Shown here: positions 17,014 to 25,135 of the stretch, in pieces | Layout: each line of letters opens with the position of its first letter | Numbering within the stretch: the first letter of the stretch is position 1 | Assembly: GCF_025822605.1 (NCBI RefSeq) | Contig: NZ_JACKTY010000039.1 | Location: 1-64,000, forward strand | DNA from: Mycolicibacterium komossense | GTDB taxonomy: Bacteria; Actinomycetota; Actinomycetes; Mycobacteriales; Mycobacteriaceae | DNA length: 64,000 bases | Reading direction: 5' to 3' | Notes under the pieces: model-generated | Databases searched by the model: none | Seen by the model: the letters and a program-made list of their open reading frames with translations, nothing else | Told to the model about the DNA's origin: nothing | Made by a program: the position numbers and the translations under genes

Positions 17014-18492
17014 GTGACCACCACTACCGCAGCACCTGGCACACCGACCGATTCATTCAGGCCGGGCGCTATCTTCGTCGACGGCCAGTTCATCACCTCC
17101 GACGGCGAACCTCTTCCGGTGACAGATAAGGCCACCGGCGAGGTGATCGGTACCACCGCATCGGCCACCATCGCCGAAGTCGACCGCGCCGTCGCCGGAG
17201 CGGTTGCCGCCCAACGTGACTGGCATGCCACCCCGGCCACCGAGCGGGCCGCGATCCTGCGCCGCGCCGGCGCCCTGCTGGACGCGGCGACCCCACGATT
17301 TCGCGATGTGCTCGTCCGCGAGGGTGGCGCCACCGGGCCGAAAGCTCTCGGCGAAATCGGCGCCAGCGTCATCGAGTTCTATCAGGCCGCCGAACTGGCC
17401 ACCACTCCCCTGGGGGAGGTGATCCCCTCCGGCCAGCGTGGCCGCGTCAACCTGGTGGAAAGAGTGCCGGTCGGTGTCGTCGGCCTCATCACCGCGTGGA
17501 ACGCCCCCCTGCACATCGCTTTACGGGTTCTGGCACCGGCCATCGCCCTCGGTAACGCCGTCGCGCTGAAACCGGCACCCGAGACACCGTTCGTCGGCGG
17601 ACTGATGATCGCCGAGATCCTCGCCCAGGCGGGGCTACCGGCCGGAGTAGTGCAGGTGCTGCCCGGCGCCGAGGCGGGCCCCGCCCTGGTGAACCACCCC
17701 GATGTCCAGATGATCCACTTCACCGGATCCGAGCCGACCGGCATCCTTATCAACGTGGCCGCGGCTCCACTGCTCAAACGGGTTGCCCTGGAACTGGGCG
17801 GTAACAACGCCAGCATCGTGTTGTCCGACGCCGACCTCGACCTGGCGGCCCAGTGCGGTGCCACGTCGTCATTCGGCCATCAGGGCCAGGTGTGCATCGC
17901 GACCGGTCGCCATATCGTGCTGGCCGATGTCGCCGAGGCTTACATCGCAAGACTCGTCGAACACGCCCGCGCACTGACCGTCGGGGATCCGTTCGTCAGC
18001 GACGTCGACCTCGGACCGATGCTGTCGACGCGTCAGGCCGACCGCGCACTTGAAATGGTCTCCCACAGTGTGGAAATGGGAGCACGTGTGGTCGAAGGGG
18101 GCACCGCAGACGGAGTCTTCCTGCGCCCTACCGTCGTCACAGACGTCGCGCCGGGTATGGCACTCCACGACGAGGAGGTGTTTGCTCCCATCGCACCGAT
18201 CACCGTCGTCGACACCGTCGAGCAAGCACTGGAGATCGTCAACGGCACCCGGTTCGGGTTGTCGACAGCGGTATTCGGCCGCGACCTCGACAATGCCTGG
18301 GCGGTGGCCGACCGGGTGCGCTCCGGCATGGTCCACGTCAACGACGGCTCCGCCATGCATGAATCACACGTGCCGTTCGGCGGAACCGCCGCTTCTGGAC
18401 TGGGCGATGACCTTGGCGGGCGGGCCAACATCGACCTGCTCACCGAGCGACGGTGGACCAGCCTGCAGCGCAACACCTCCCCACCACGATGA
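17014..18492 (+). CDS. NAD(P)-dependent aldehyde dehydrogenase
   Basis: A 492-residue ALDH starting with a GTG at 17014, preceded 4-12 bp upstream by the strong GAAGGAGG ribosome site at 17001-17008. Key residues: general base Glu in VALELGGNNAS, nucleophile Cys in GHQGQVCIATGR, and the EEVFAPIAP motif. It resembles the benzaldehyde/vanillin/salicylaldehyde dehydrogenase branch (NLVERVPVGVVGLITAWNAPLHIA), but aliphatic aldehydes are possible. It would oxidise the aldehyde formed by the NDMA-dependent alcohol dehydrogenase two genes upstream, giving an acid for CoA activation. Its stop overlaps the enoyl-CoA hydratase start. Confidence 0.92.
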   Translation: MTTTTAAPGTPTDSFRPGAIFVDGQFITSDGEPLPVTDKATGEVIGTTASATIAEVDRAVAGAVAAQRDWHATPATERAAILRRAGALLDAATPRFRDVLVREGGATGPKALGEIGASVIEFYQAAELATTPLGEVIPSGQRGRVNLVERVPVGVVGLITAWNAPLHIALRVLAPAIALGNAVALKPAPETPFVGGLMIAEILAQAGLPAGVVQVLPGAEAGPALVNHPDVQMIHFTGSEPTGILINVAAAPLLKRVALELGGNNASIVLSDADLDLAAQCGATSSFGHQGQVCIATGRHIVLADVAEAYIARLVEHARALTVGDPFVSDVDLGPMLSTRQADRALEMVSHSVEMGARVVEGGTADGVFLRPTVVTDVAPGMALHDEEVFAPIAPITVVDTVEQALEIVNGTRFGLSTAVFGRDLDNAWAVADRVRSGMVHVNDGSAMHESHVPFGGTAASGLGDDLGGRANIDLLTERRWTSLQRNTSPPR

Positions 18493-19247
18493 CCGACGAC
18501 ACCAGCGGGCGCGTCCGTCTCGAGACGGACGGCCCGTTGGCCCGGATCGTGCTGGACCGGCCACACAAGCGAAACGCGCTCAACACACACATGCTCACCG
18601 AGCTCGACGACCGCCTCGCGACCGTCGCCGACAGCGCCGAGGTCCGGGTGGTTGTCGTCCAAGCTGAAGGCAGCGTCTTCTGCGCCGGAGCCGATACCGC
18701 CGAATTCGCCGGACTCGCAAGCGAAACCATCCGGGGCCGATGGACCCGGCTGGGTCAGCGAGTCTTCGGCGCGCTGGCGGACCTACCGCAAACCACCGTC
18801 GCGGCGCTGCACGGCAGCGCCTTCGGCGGCGGTTTGGAGCTGGCCTTGCACTGCGACTTCCGGGTGGCAGCACCGCAGATCGGCCTGGGGCTGCCGGAAG
18901 CCACCCTGGGCACAACACCGGGCTGGTCCGGGGTCAGCCGAGTGCTCGGGATCGCCGGGCCGGCTGCTGCCCGGATGCTGGCGTTGACCGGCCGCACGTT
19001 CTCAGCTCAGGACGCGCTGCGACTCGGGATCGTCGACGTCATCGCCCTCACCGCCGAAAGCGGTGTGCAGCAGCTCGTCGATGACCTGCTGCACACCACA
19101 CCGATTGCCCAATCCATCCTCAAACAAGCTCTGGCGCACCACTCTGCGCCTGCCGTCGCAGGATTGCTGGACTCGCTGGCCGGCGCCTATCTCGCCGAGG
19201 CCGGCGAGACCATACCCACTACTACCTTCAGGAGAAGCCACTCATGA
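18489..19247 (+). CDS. Enoyl-CoA hydratase/isomerase family protein
   Basis: A 252-residue crotonase-fold protein from the ATG at 18489 (ATGA overlap). The CoA and oxyanion motifs are clear: RPHKRNALNTHML, FCAGADTAEFAG, and ALHGSAFGGGLELALHCDFRVA. A Glu in LGLPEATLGTTPGWSG is at the catalytic position of hydratases, while the second Glu site (in HGxxxGGGxE...E) should be checked by alignment. The family hydrates trans-enoyl-CoA or isomerises double bonds. It follows the acyl-CoA dehydrogenase and aldehyde dehydrogenase genes and would act on the dehydrogenase product. Stop overlaps the next start at 19244. Confidence 0.9.
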   Translation: MTDDTSGRVRLETDGPLARIVLDRPHKRNALNTHMLTELDDRLATVADSAEVRVVVVQAEGSVFCAGADTAEFAGLASETIRGRWTRLGQRVFGALADLPQTTVAALHGSAFGGGLELALHCDFRVAAPQIGLGLPEATLGTTPGWSGVSRVLGIAGPAAARMLALTGRTFSAQDALRLGIVDVIALTAESGVQQLVDDLLHTTPIAQSILKQALAHHSAPAVAGLLDSLAGAYLAEAGETIPTTTFRRSHS

Positions 19248-19966
19248 CCAGAACCGTGTTGATTGCCGGCTCGTCGCGCGGTATCGGTGCGGCCGCCGCC
19301 CGCCTCGAAGCGGCCGCCGGCTCGCAGGTCATCCTGCACGGCCGGACCGAATCCGGAGCCCTGAAGAAACTTTCGGCCGATCTCGGCGCACCGGCCTTCA
19401 ACTGCGACGGTCAAGATGCCGACGCGGTCATCGCGATGGTCGACGAGGTCAAGAATCGCGGGTACGTCCCCGACGCCTTGATCTGCACATTGGGAGCCGT
19501 TCAGGCCACCGACGCCATGACCGGCAACACCGACGCCTGGCTCGACGAATACCGCGCCAACGTGCTCGCACCGGTGAACTTCATCCGCGCGGTGGCCCCG
19601 CTGATGCTGACCAACGGCGGAGGACGCATCGTGACGGTTTCCTCCATCCGTGGACGCGACAACCTGGCCAGCCCCGAGGTGACCGGTTACTCGGCAGCCA
19701 AAGCCGCGCTGGAGAACGTCACCGTGTCGTTCGCCAAGGCCCTGGCACCGACCATCACCGTCAATTCCGTCGCCCCCGGCTTCGTCCTCACCGATATGGC
19801 AGAGACCTGGTCAGACGAAGTCCGCAAAGAGGTCCGCGCCAATCTGCTGGGGCGTGCCGGCGAGCCAGAAGAGATCGCCGCTCTGCTGTCCTTTTTGGTC
19901 AGTGACTCCGCCAGCTTCATCACCGGCCAGACGATCCTGGCCGACGGTGGACTCGACGCACGCTGA
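19244..19966 (+). CDS. SDR family oxidoreductase (second of two)
   Basis: A 240-residue protein starting in an ATGA overlap at 19244. It has the NAD(P) loop AGSSRGIGAAA, catalytic Ser in TVSSIRG, the YSAAK Tyr/Lys pair and the conserved NSVAPGFVLTDM and ITGQTILADGG C-terminus. The region after the first helix (AARLEAAAGSQVILHGR) is about two residues shorter than usual, and the NAG-like motif reads CTLGAV. It is a likely beta-hydroxyacyl-CoA or hydroxy-acid dehydrogenase. Having two SDRs in one operon suggests two separate hydroxyl oxidations or opposite stereochemistry. Confidence 0.9.
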   Translation: MTRTVLIAGSSRGIGAAAARLEAAAGSQVILHGRTESGALKKLSADLGAPAFNCDGQDADAVIAMVDEVKNRGYVPDALICTLGAVQATDAMTGNTDAWLDEYRANVLAPVNFIRAVAPLMLTNGGGRIVTVSSIRGRDNLASPEVTGYSAAKAALENVTVSFAKALAPTITVNSVAPGFVLTDMAETWSDEVRKEVRANLLGRAGEPEEIAALLSFLVSDSASFITGQTILADGGLDAR

Positions 19967-19979
19967 AAGCGAACGCTCA

Positions 19980-21137
19980 ATGGCTGCACTACTTCTCCCC
20001 TCACCTGATCACACCTGCACCCGGTTACTACTCAACGAGCCGGCCCAACTCGACGTTCGCTCCACACCCCCGGCCAGCCGGGCGGTGTACGCCGCTGCCC
20101 ACGTCGTCGCCGACCCAGTGCGCGCCTGCACGGCCGATCTTGGCGACGCCATCGACTGGGACGCCACCGCGCAGTTGCGGCATGATCTCTGGTCGCTTGG
20201 ACTGGGCGTGGCCGAATCGATGGACACCGCCCAGCGCGGTATGGGGCTGGACTGGGCTGCAGCCAAGAAGCTGGCCCTGCGCACGCTCGATGAGGCGCGG
20301 TCGGTCGGCGGTCAGGTCGTCGTAGGGGTCGGCACCGACCAGCTCGACAATCCGCGGCCGAGCATTGAGGAGATCCGCGACGCCTACATCGAACAGATCG
20401 ACGCCATCGAATCCGCCGGCGGCAACGTCGTGCTCATGGCCAGCCGCGACCTCGCGCGCGCCGCAACCGGACCCGACGACTACCTCGCCGTCTACAGCGA
20501 CGTCCTCGACTCGGCGTCCCGGCCGGTCGTGTTGCACTGGCTCGGTTCGATGTTCGACCCCGCACTCACCGGATACTGGGGCTTCACCGAGCCGCACGCA
20601 GCGATGGACACCGTCGTACAGATCATCACCGAACACCTGCCCGCCGTCCGCGGCATCAAGGTGTCACTGCTCGATCCAGAACTCGAGATCGCACTGCGCA
20701 TCCGCCTGCCGGAGCCAGCCCGCATCTTCACTGGCGACGACTTCAACTACGTTGACCTGATCGCCGGCGACGGCACCCGATCGAGCGACGCGCTGCTGGG
20801 CGCATTCGCAGCCATCGCGCCCTACGCGTCGGCGGCGTTCGCTCGGCTCGACCTCGGGGATGAGCAGGGCTTCCGCGATATCCTCGGCCCCACCGAGGCG
20901 CTGAGCCGAATCGTGTTCGCTCCACCGACGCAGTACTACAAAGTCGGAGTGGCCTGGCTCGCATATCTCAACGGAAAGCAGAGTCATTTTCGGATGATCG
21001 GCGGCTTCGAAACCGGCCGCTGCCTAGAACATCTGGCGGAACTTATCCGTGCCGGCGACGCGATCGGCTTGTTCCCGGATCCCGATCTGACCGCAGCGCG
21101 CGCCACCGCGTACTTCGCCGTGCACGGCTTGACGTGA
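19980..21137 (+). CDS. DUF993 protein, dihydrodipicolinate-synthase-like TIM barrel (possible aldolase)
   Basis: A 385-residue protein from the ATG at 19980, last of the operon. It resembles DUF993 (PF06187), a group distantly related to dihydrodipicolinate synthase/N-acetylneuraminate lyase. Supporting signs are VVVGVGTDQLDN, the AYIEQIDAIESAGGNVVLMAS helix-strand, RPVVLHWLGSMFDP, and LPAVRGIKVSLLD. In the last, K227 sits where this superfamily has its Schiff-base lysine (GIK). The C-terminal third (FRMIGGFETGRCLEHLAELIRAGDAIGLF) is family-specific. A carbon-carbon lyase cleaving a keto or hydroxy intermediate is the best guess, but the family has no established reaction that I know of. Confidence 0.75.
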   Translation: MAALLLPSPDHTCTRLLLNEPAQLDVRSTPPASRAVYAAAHVVADPVRACTADLGDAIDWDATAQLRHDLWSLGLGVAESMDTAQRGMGLDWAAAKKLALRTLDEARSVGGQVVVGVGTDQLDNPRPSIEEIRDAYIEQIDAIESAGGNVVLMASRDLARAATGPDDYLAVYSDVLDSASRPVVLHWLGSMFDPALTGYWGFTEPHAAMDTVVQIITEHLPAVRGIKVSLLDPELEIALRIRLPEPARIFTGDDFNYVDLIAGDGTRSSDALLGAFAAIAPYASAAFARLDLGDEQGFRDILGPTEALSRIVFAPPTQYYKVGVAWLAYLNGKQSHFRMIGGFETGRCLEHLAELIRAGDAIGLFPDPDLTAARATAYFAVHGLT

Positions 21138-21186
21138 TTTCTCCACGCCACCGTCTGTCCCGGCGGTTCGCTGCGGCTATCGCGAC

Positions 21187-21645
21187 TCAGTTGCCGTGCG
21201 GGGCCGCCTGCGAGTCGACAGCAGACTTGGCGGCATCGCTGAGCACGTCGGCGATCGTGATCGTGCCCAGACGCGTCTCGACCGCGTCGGCGACCTGTCG
21301 TTCGATGACCACCAACGCGCGCTGCACATCGATACCGACCGGACAGGATGGGTTCGGGCCGTGCAAGCCCAAGACAGGATCGCCCGCCTGAACGAGGCAC
21401 CACACCTCGGCGAGCGTGATCGAATCGGCCGGACGGGTCAGCATCCAGCCTCCTCGGGCACCTGGTTGTGACGTCACCATCCCACTGCGCCGCAGAGGTG
21501 TCAGGACGCGCCGAACGTGGACCGGGTTGGCATCGACGCTCCGCGACAGCTCCTCTGAGCTGACGAGGACAGCGCCCCCGACACCGGCCAGATAGGTCAG
21601 CACGTGCACAGCCACCGCGAACTGGGTGTTCGTCGGAGTGGCCAC
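21187..21645 (-). CDS. Rrf2 family transcriptional regulator (YwnA-like, no Fe-S cysteines)
   Basis: A 152-residue regulator read leftward. The N-terminal winged helix is typical of Rrf2 proteins: TQFAVAVHVLTYLA, SSEELSRSVDANPVHVRRVLTPLRRSGMV, and the wing SQPGARGGWML. The three clustered cysteines of IscR/NsrR that hold an iron-sulfur cluster are absent; only isolated Cys residues remain (VWCLV, PSCPVG), so it is more like the YwnA/CymR type. It is divergent from the NmrA-like oxidoreductase gene and a perfect 8-3-8 palindrome lies between them. It probably represses both genes and senses an electrophile or redox signal; the signal is inferred from similar pairs. Confidence 0.9.
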   Translation of the reverse strand: MATPTNTQFAVAVHVLTYLAGVGGAVLVSSEELSRSVDANPVHVRRVLTPLRRSGMVTSQPGARGGWMLTRPADSITLAEVWCLVQAGDPVLGLHGPNPSCPVGIDVQRALVVIERQVADAVETRLGTITIADVLSDAAKSAVDSQAAPHGN

Positions 21646-21693
21646 CCCATCAGCCTGGCATACCGCAACCGACGCGACTACAGTTCACGAAAC

Positions 21694-21712
21694 CGCAATC
21701 ATTGTGATTGCG
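21694..21712. promoter_or_regulatory. Perfect palindrome, likely Rrf2 operator
   Basis: CGCAATCA-TTG-TGATTGCG, an exact 8-bp inverted repeat with a 3-bp spacer. It lies 20 bp upstream of the NmrA-like start (21733) and 48 bp upstream of the rrf2 start (21645), the expected place for a site serving both promoters. Confidence 0.75.
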
Positions 21713-21732
21713 AATACGAAGAGGAGTGGCAG

Positions 21733-22566
21733 ATGTCGATCGGAGTCACAGGTGCGTCGGGCCTGTTGGGCAGGCGGGTCGCCGCCCGCCTGCTCGACGC
21801 CGTCGATCCCGCCGAGGTGGTCCTCACCAGTCGCTCGGTGGACTCGCTATCAGAGTTCGCCGCCCGCGGTGCCCGCATCCGTCGGATCGATTTCACCGAG
21901 CCCGCCACGCTCGCTGACGCCTTCGCCGACGTCGACCGGCTGCTGCTGGTGTCGACCGACAGCGTCGGCGACCGGGTGGCCGGCCATCTCGCAGCTATCG
22001 CGGCCGCCGCGGCGGCCGGTGTCGAACTCGTTGTCTACACGTCGGTACCCGAACCGGTCGACGTGAACCCAGCGCTGGTAGTACCCGATCATCGCGCCAC
22101 CGAGGACGCCCTGCGCGCCAGCGGAATGAAGTGGATTTCGTTGCGTAACAACCTTTATGCCGATATTCAGTTGCCCACTATCGAACACGCTGCCGCGTCG
22201 GGCAAGTTCGTGACCAACGTAGGTGACGGACGCGCCGCCTACGTCACCCGCGACGACTGCGCAGCCGCCGCCGTCGGCGCGTTGACAGGGCTCGCCGCCG
22301 ACGACACGGCCTACGACGTCACCGGCCCCGAAGCGCTCTCCGCCCACGACCTCGCCCGCCTCGCGGGACCCGCAGTGGAGGTCGTCGACGTCGACGACAC
22401 CACCTACGAATCCGGCCTCGTTACAGCAGGACTGCCACGGGGCGTCGCCCAACTACTGACCTCGTTCGGCGCCTCGATCCGCGAAGGCTATTTGAGCGCA
22501 GTCACGCCAGCGGTTGAGCACCTCACCGGCGCCAAGCCGGCACCGCTAAGCAGCCTGCTGCCCTGA
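21733..22566 (+). CDS. NmrA-like NAD(P)-binding oxidoreductase (QorB-like)
   Basis: A 277-residue Rossmann protein beginning MSIGVTGASGLLGRRVAARLL, with a GxxGxxG NADP loop. It continues with DVDRLLLVSTDSVGDRVAGHLAAIAAA and LVVYTSVPEPVDVNP, close to the QorB/NmrA quinone-reductase group. WISLRNNLYADIQ and TNVGDGRAAYVTRDDCAAAAVGAL match the family's substrate-side segments. GAGGAGTGG is the ribosome site 4-12 bp upstream of the ATG. Its likely job is NADPH-dependent quinone reduction or redox sensing, under the divergent Rrf2 repressor. A strong hairpin lies 133 bp past its stop. Confidence 0.88.
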   Translation: MSIGVTGASGLLGRRVAARLLDAVDPAEVVLTSRSVDSLSEFAARGARIRRIDFTEPATLADAFADVDRLLLVSTDSVGDRVAGHLAAIAAAAAAGVELVVYTSVPEPVDVNPALVVPDHRATEDALRASGMKWISLRNNLYADIQLPTIEHAAASGKFVTNVGDGRAAYVTRDDCAAAAVGALTGLAADDTAYDVTGPEALSAHDLARLAGPAVEVVDVDDTTYESGLVTAGLPRGVAQLLTSFGASIREGYLSAVTPAVEHLTGAKPAPLSSLLP

Positions 22567-22963
22567 CACCGCACACCCAGGCGAGGTGATCGGGCTTCGC
22601 CGAGGAGGCGAGTGGATCAGTGCGCTGTCGCCACGCAGGTGCCGCTTATCGTCGACGGCCCGCGCCGCTCCTCTCCGCACTGTGGATGCTCACAGGGAAC
22701 TCACTGCGTTGGCGCACGCCAACGCAGTGAGTCCACGCGGCCAACGACTAGCCGGATCGAGTTTTGCTCTGCGAGAATCAAATTCGCTCTCAGATCAAGG
22801 TGTTTGCCCCAGCTCCCAGCGCACCTGAATCCCGCAGCCGCCCAACCGCGTTCACGATCGATTGACGACGGCGGACCGCTGCGGATGTGATGTCTGTCGC
22901 GATGCGACCCGGTAGCTGGCATTCGCGGCGGTCCAACTGCCACCATGGAAACATGTTCGTAAC
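22567..22963. other. Intergenic stretch without a convincing gene
   Basis: 397 bp between the NmrA-like gene and the Rv1733c-like gene. Apart from the hairpin at 22699-22732 I see no feature with coding character; short open frames on both strands lack ribosome sites and family resemblance. The right part (about 22850-22960) should contain the promoter of the gene at 22964. Confidence 0.6.
22699..22732 (+). terminator. Perfect 15-bp hairpin, probable terminator
   Basis: ACTCACTGCGTTGGC, loop GCAC, then the exact reverse complement. There is no T-run after it, which is common for mycobacterial stem-type terminators. It lies 133 bp after the NmrA-like stop. A protein-binding palindrome is a less likely reading. 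Confidence 0.65.
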
Positions 22964-23584
22964 ATGCCTCGGTACCGGCGCCAGCTGATGGGTCACACAC
23001 AGTTGGTGAGTCGCGTCCGCTGGGTGATGCATGCACTCGGAACCAACCCGCTCATCCGTAGGACCGATCGACTCGAAGCGATCTCGATCGTTCTCATCAT
23101 CGGACTCAGCCTGATCGCCATCCCCTTCGTCAATCGGATCGGTGACGATATTTCAGAAGCCCGCATGCAGACGATCTCCGCGCAGCAGCGAGACTGGCAT
23201 CCGGTGACGGCAGTGGCCCTCAACGATAGCTCCGCACCTTCCGCGCGCTTCGCCAAGCCGGCGCCGGTCCGAGCGCAGTGGAAGGAAGGGACACAACTGC
23301 GCACCGAGCTGGTTCCCGGCCCGGTGTTCCTCAAAGCCGGTGCACCTCTTACGGTTTGGCTCGACGGTTCAGGAAAGATCGTTCACCCGCCGACGACGGC
23401 CGACGAGGTCAGGTCCAGCATGACGAGCCGGGCCTGGGCCGTGTGGCTCAGCGCGGTGGCGGCTGCCGCCCTCGTGGCGGCAGGTTTGCGCAGATGGCTG
23501 GATCGATCGCGCACAAGAGCCTGGGAGCGCGAATTGCAACTGTTGGCGCACAACGACGACGGCTGGGCCAACAGACTCATCTGA
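22964..23584 (+). CDS. Rv1733c-family transmembrane protein
   Basis: A 206-residue protein with two membrane helices, about residues 38-58 (LEAISIVLIIGLSLIAIPFVN) and 157-177 (AWAVWLSAVAAAALVAAGL). Between them is a ~95-residue outside domain with QQRDWHPVTAVALND, QWKEGTQLRTELVPGPVFLKAG and TVWLDGSGKIVHPPTT. This order and the RRTDRLE...DDISEAR start are typical of the mycobacterial Rv1733c family, whose M. tuberculosis member is a dormancy-regulon antigen of unknown function. Start at the ATG at 22964 is used; an ATG at 22988 (MGHTQLV) is as likely. No DosR-like site was searched for systematically. Confidence 0.85.
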   Translation: MPRYRRQLMGHTQLVSRVRWVMHALGTNPLIRRTDRLEAISIVLIIGLSLIAIPFVNRIGDDISEARMQTISAQQRDWHPVTAVALNDSSAPSARFAKPAPVRAQWKEGTQLRTELVPGPVFLKAGAPLTVWLDGSGKIVHPPTTADEVRSSMTSRAWAVWLSAVAAAALVAAGLRRWLDRSRTRAWERELQLLAHNDDGWANRLI

Positions 23585-23648
23585 TCGAGGACACGGATGC
23601 GAACGTGAAACCGTTGAGCGCGTCGAGAATGCGGTAACCTTCGGCGCT

Positions 23649-24137
23649 GTGCGAGGGATCGAGGACCACTGGCTGATACGGCACGCATCCGTTCGCGGGG
23701 TGGTGATGACGGCGCTGACGGCAGTCGTGGCAGTCATCGTGGTGCTGACGGTTCTACACAAGCCGGGCGGCGGCCCTGATTACACGCCGGCCCCGGTAAA
23801 GCCTACGGAGGCCGCAGACGCCCCGGCCCTGCCCATCGCGCCCCCGGCACCGAGCGCGGCTCCTCCGCCCGTCGTCGCCTCCGCAACCACGGCCCCCTCG
23901 CCCGCTGTCGCCCCATCAGCAACCGTCGCCCCACCGATAACATTGGCCCCGTCGGCAACCGTCGCTCCGTCGGCAACCGTGGCCCCGCCAGTAGCTGTGA
24001 CCCCGTCGGCACCCGCGGGTCCCTCGACAAGCGCCGCGACCTCAACGAGCGCCGCTCCCACGACGACCCCCAGCCTGCGGCAATACCACCAGCCTCCCGC
24101 CCCGACCACGTGGGCACCCAACCAAGTCCATCGCTAG
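23649..24137 (+). CDS. Pro/Ala/Thr-rich membrane-anchored protein
   Basis: A 162-residue protein from a GTG start. Residues 14-37 form a membrane helix (SVRGVVMTALTAVVAVIVVLTVL), followed by a ~110-residue low-complexity tail with repeated APSATVAP-type units, ending NQVHR. It would sit in the membrane with the Pro-rich tail reaching through the cell wall. Such stalk-like proteins are common in mycobacteria and do not point to a specific function. The shadow frame on the opposite strand is also long because of the repeats, so I accept this strand for its helix and its position 64 bp after the Rv1733c-like gene. Confidence 0.6.
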   Translation: MRGIEDHWLIRHASVRGVVMTALTAVVAVIVVLTVLHKPGGGPDYTPAPVKPTEAADAPALPIAPPAPSAAPPPVVASATTAPSPAVAPSATVAPPITLAPSATVAPSATVAPPVAVTPSAPAGPSTSAATSTSAAPTTTPSLRQYHQPPAPTTWAPNQVHR

Positions 24138-24196
24138 GGACCGACGACGTCGCAACCCCTCGTCTGAGCCAGTGTCGAACCGGCCGAGCGGACGGC

Positions 24197-24970
24197 TCAG
24201 GGGAGCTTGGCCGCGATCTCACGGGCGCCTGCGATAACCTGGGCACCCGCGCGTTCCAGGTTCTCCGGGTCCAACCTGTGGGTCAGGAAGCTGATGCTCA
24301 GCGCGTAACGAGATGGCCCTCCGTTCGAAGAGGGTACGGCAGCCGCCACGCAGGTGAGTTCCTCTGCGGCCTCTTCCCGATCGACAGCGAAGCCCAGTTC
24401 GCGAATCTCCTTGATCTCCACCGCCATCTTCTTCATCGACGTGATGGTGTGGGTGGTCAACTCCGGGAGTCCGGCTGAGGCGACGATGTCACGCCACACG
24501 CTGTCCGGCATCGTGGCCAGCATGGCCTTGCCTAATGCGGAGGCGTGCCAGGGATCGGTCTGTCCGACGTCGCTGACTTTCGTGACCGCGCGTTTACCCT
24601 CGACGACTTCGAGGATGACGACGCTGTGGTCCTTGTGCACGGCAAAGTTCACCGTTTCGTTGAACTCATTCATCAACCGCGTCATGGTGGGCAGCACCGC
24701 CTCGGAAGGAACCTGATTCGAGAAGGCGCGCTGCCCGAGCCTGAAGATCTCCCAGCCCAGTCGGTACTGGTTTGCGTTGAACCGTTCGACGTATCCAAGC
24801 GCGGACAGGCTGTTCAGGTAGCGCAGCACGGTCGCCTCGTTTAGCTCTGTGCGCCTGGCGATCTCGGTGAGATTGCCGACCTCGGACTCCGCCACGGCGG
24901 TCAGGATCCTGGCCGTGCGCTCGACTCCGATCAGGCTGGCGGATTTCTCTGATACGGCGGCTGTTTTCAC
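24197..24970 (-). CDS. IclR family transcriptional regulator
   Basis: A 257-residue regulator read leftward from a GTG at 24970. The helix-turn-helix is residues ~15-65 (GVERTARILTAVAESEVGNLTEIARRTELNEATVLRYLNSLSALGYV). The effector domain follows with FNETVNFAVHKDHSVVILEVVEGKRAV and WHASALGKAMLATMP. It is divergent from the gene set starting at 25136. A perfect 13-bp palindrome covers its start codon and the same core recurs in front of 25136, so it probably controls both its own gene and the aldolase operon. The ligand is unknown. Confidence 0.92.
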   Translation of the reverse strand: MKTAAVSEKSASLIGVERTARILTAVAESEVGNLTEIARRTELNEATVLRYLNSLSALGYVERFNANQYRLGWEIFRLGQRAFSNQVPSEAVLPTMTRLMNEFNETVNFAVHKDHSVVILEVVEGKRAVTKVSDVGQTDPWHASALGKAMLATMPDSVWRDIVASAGLPELTTHTITSMKKMAVEIKEIRELGFAVDREEAAEELTCVAAAVPSSNGGPSRYALSISFLTHRLDPENLERAGAQVIAGAREIAAKLP

Positions 24971-24978
24971 TCAGTGAA
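24966..24978. promoter_or_regulatory. Palindrome TTCACT-C-AGTGAA, likely IclR operator 1
   Basis: Exact 6-1-6 inverted repeat that spans the GTG start (24968-24970) of the iclR gene. The core TCACTCAGTGA reappears at 25085-25095. Binding here would block the regulator's own transcription or translation start. Confidence 0.7.
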
Positions 24979-25084
24979 GGTTACCAGTACCCAGTGTCAC
25001 GCCGTCCGCGGCTGGATCGGCTCGTCGCTTTCCGGTTGACAGAGTGGTGCACACCACATAGATTTCATCTAGCGCAGTTAGATA

Positions 25085-25095
25085 TCACTCAGTGA
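25085..25095. promoter_or_regulatory. Palindrome TCACT-C-AGTGA, likely IclR operator 2
   Basis: Second copy of the 11-bp core, 118 bp from the first and 41 bp upstream of the ATG at 25136. Two copies in one divergent region suggest looping or dual control by the IclR protein. Confidence 0.7.
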
Positions 25096-25135
25096 AATAC
25101 GGATTTCGCGCTATCCGTTCCTCGAAGGAGACGCA

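Noticed and set aside
23800..24110. Short-repeat region resembling a CRISPR or minisatellite
   Set aside because: The repeats are codon-scale Pro/Ala/Thr units inside one coding frame, uneven in length and without spacers.
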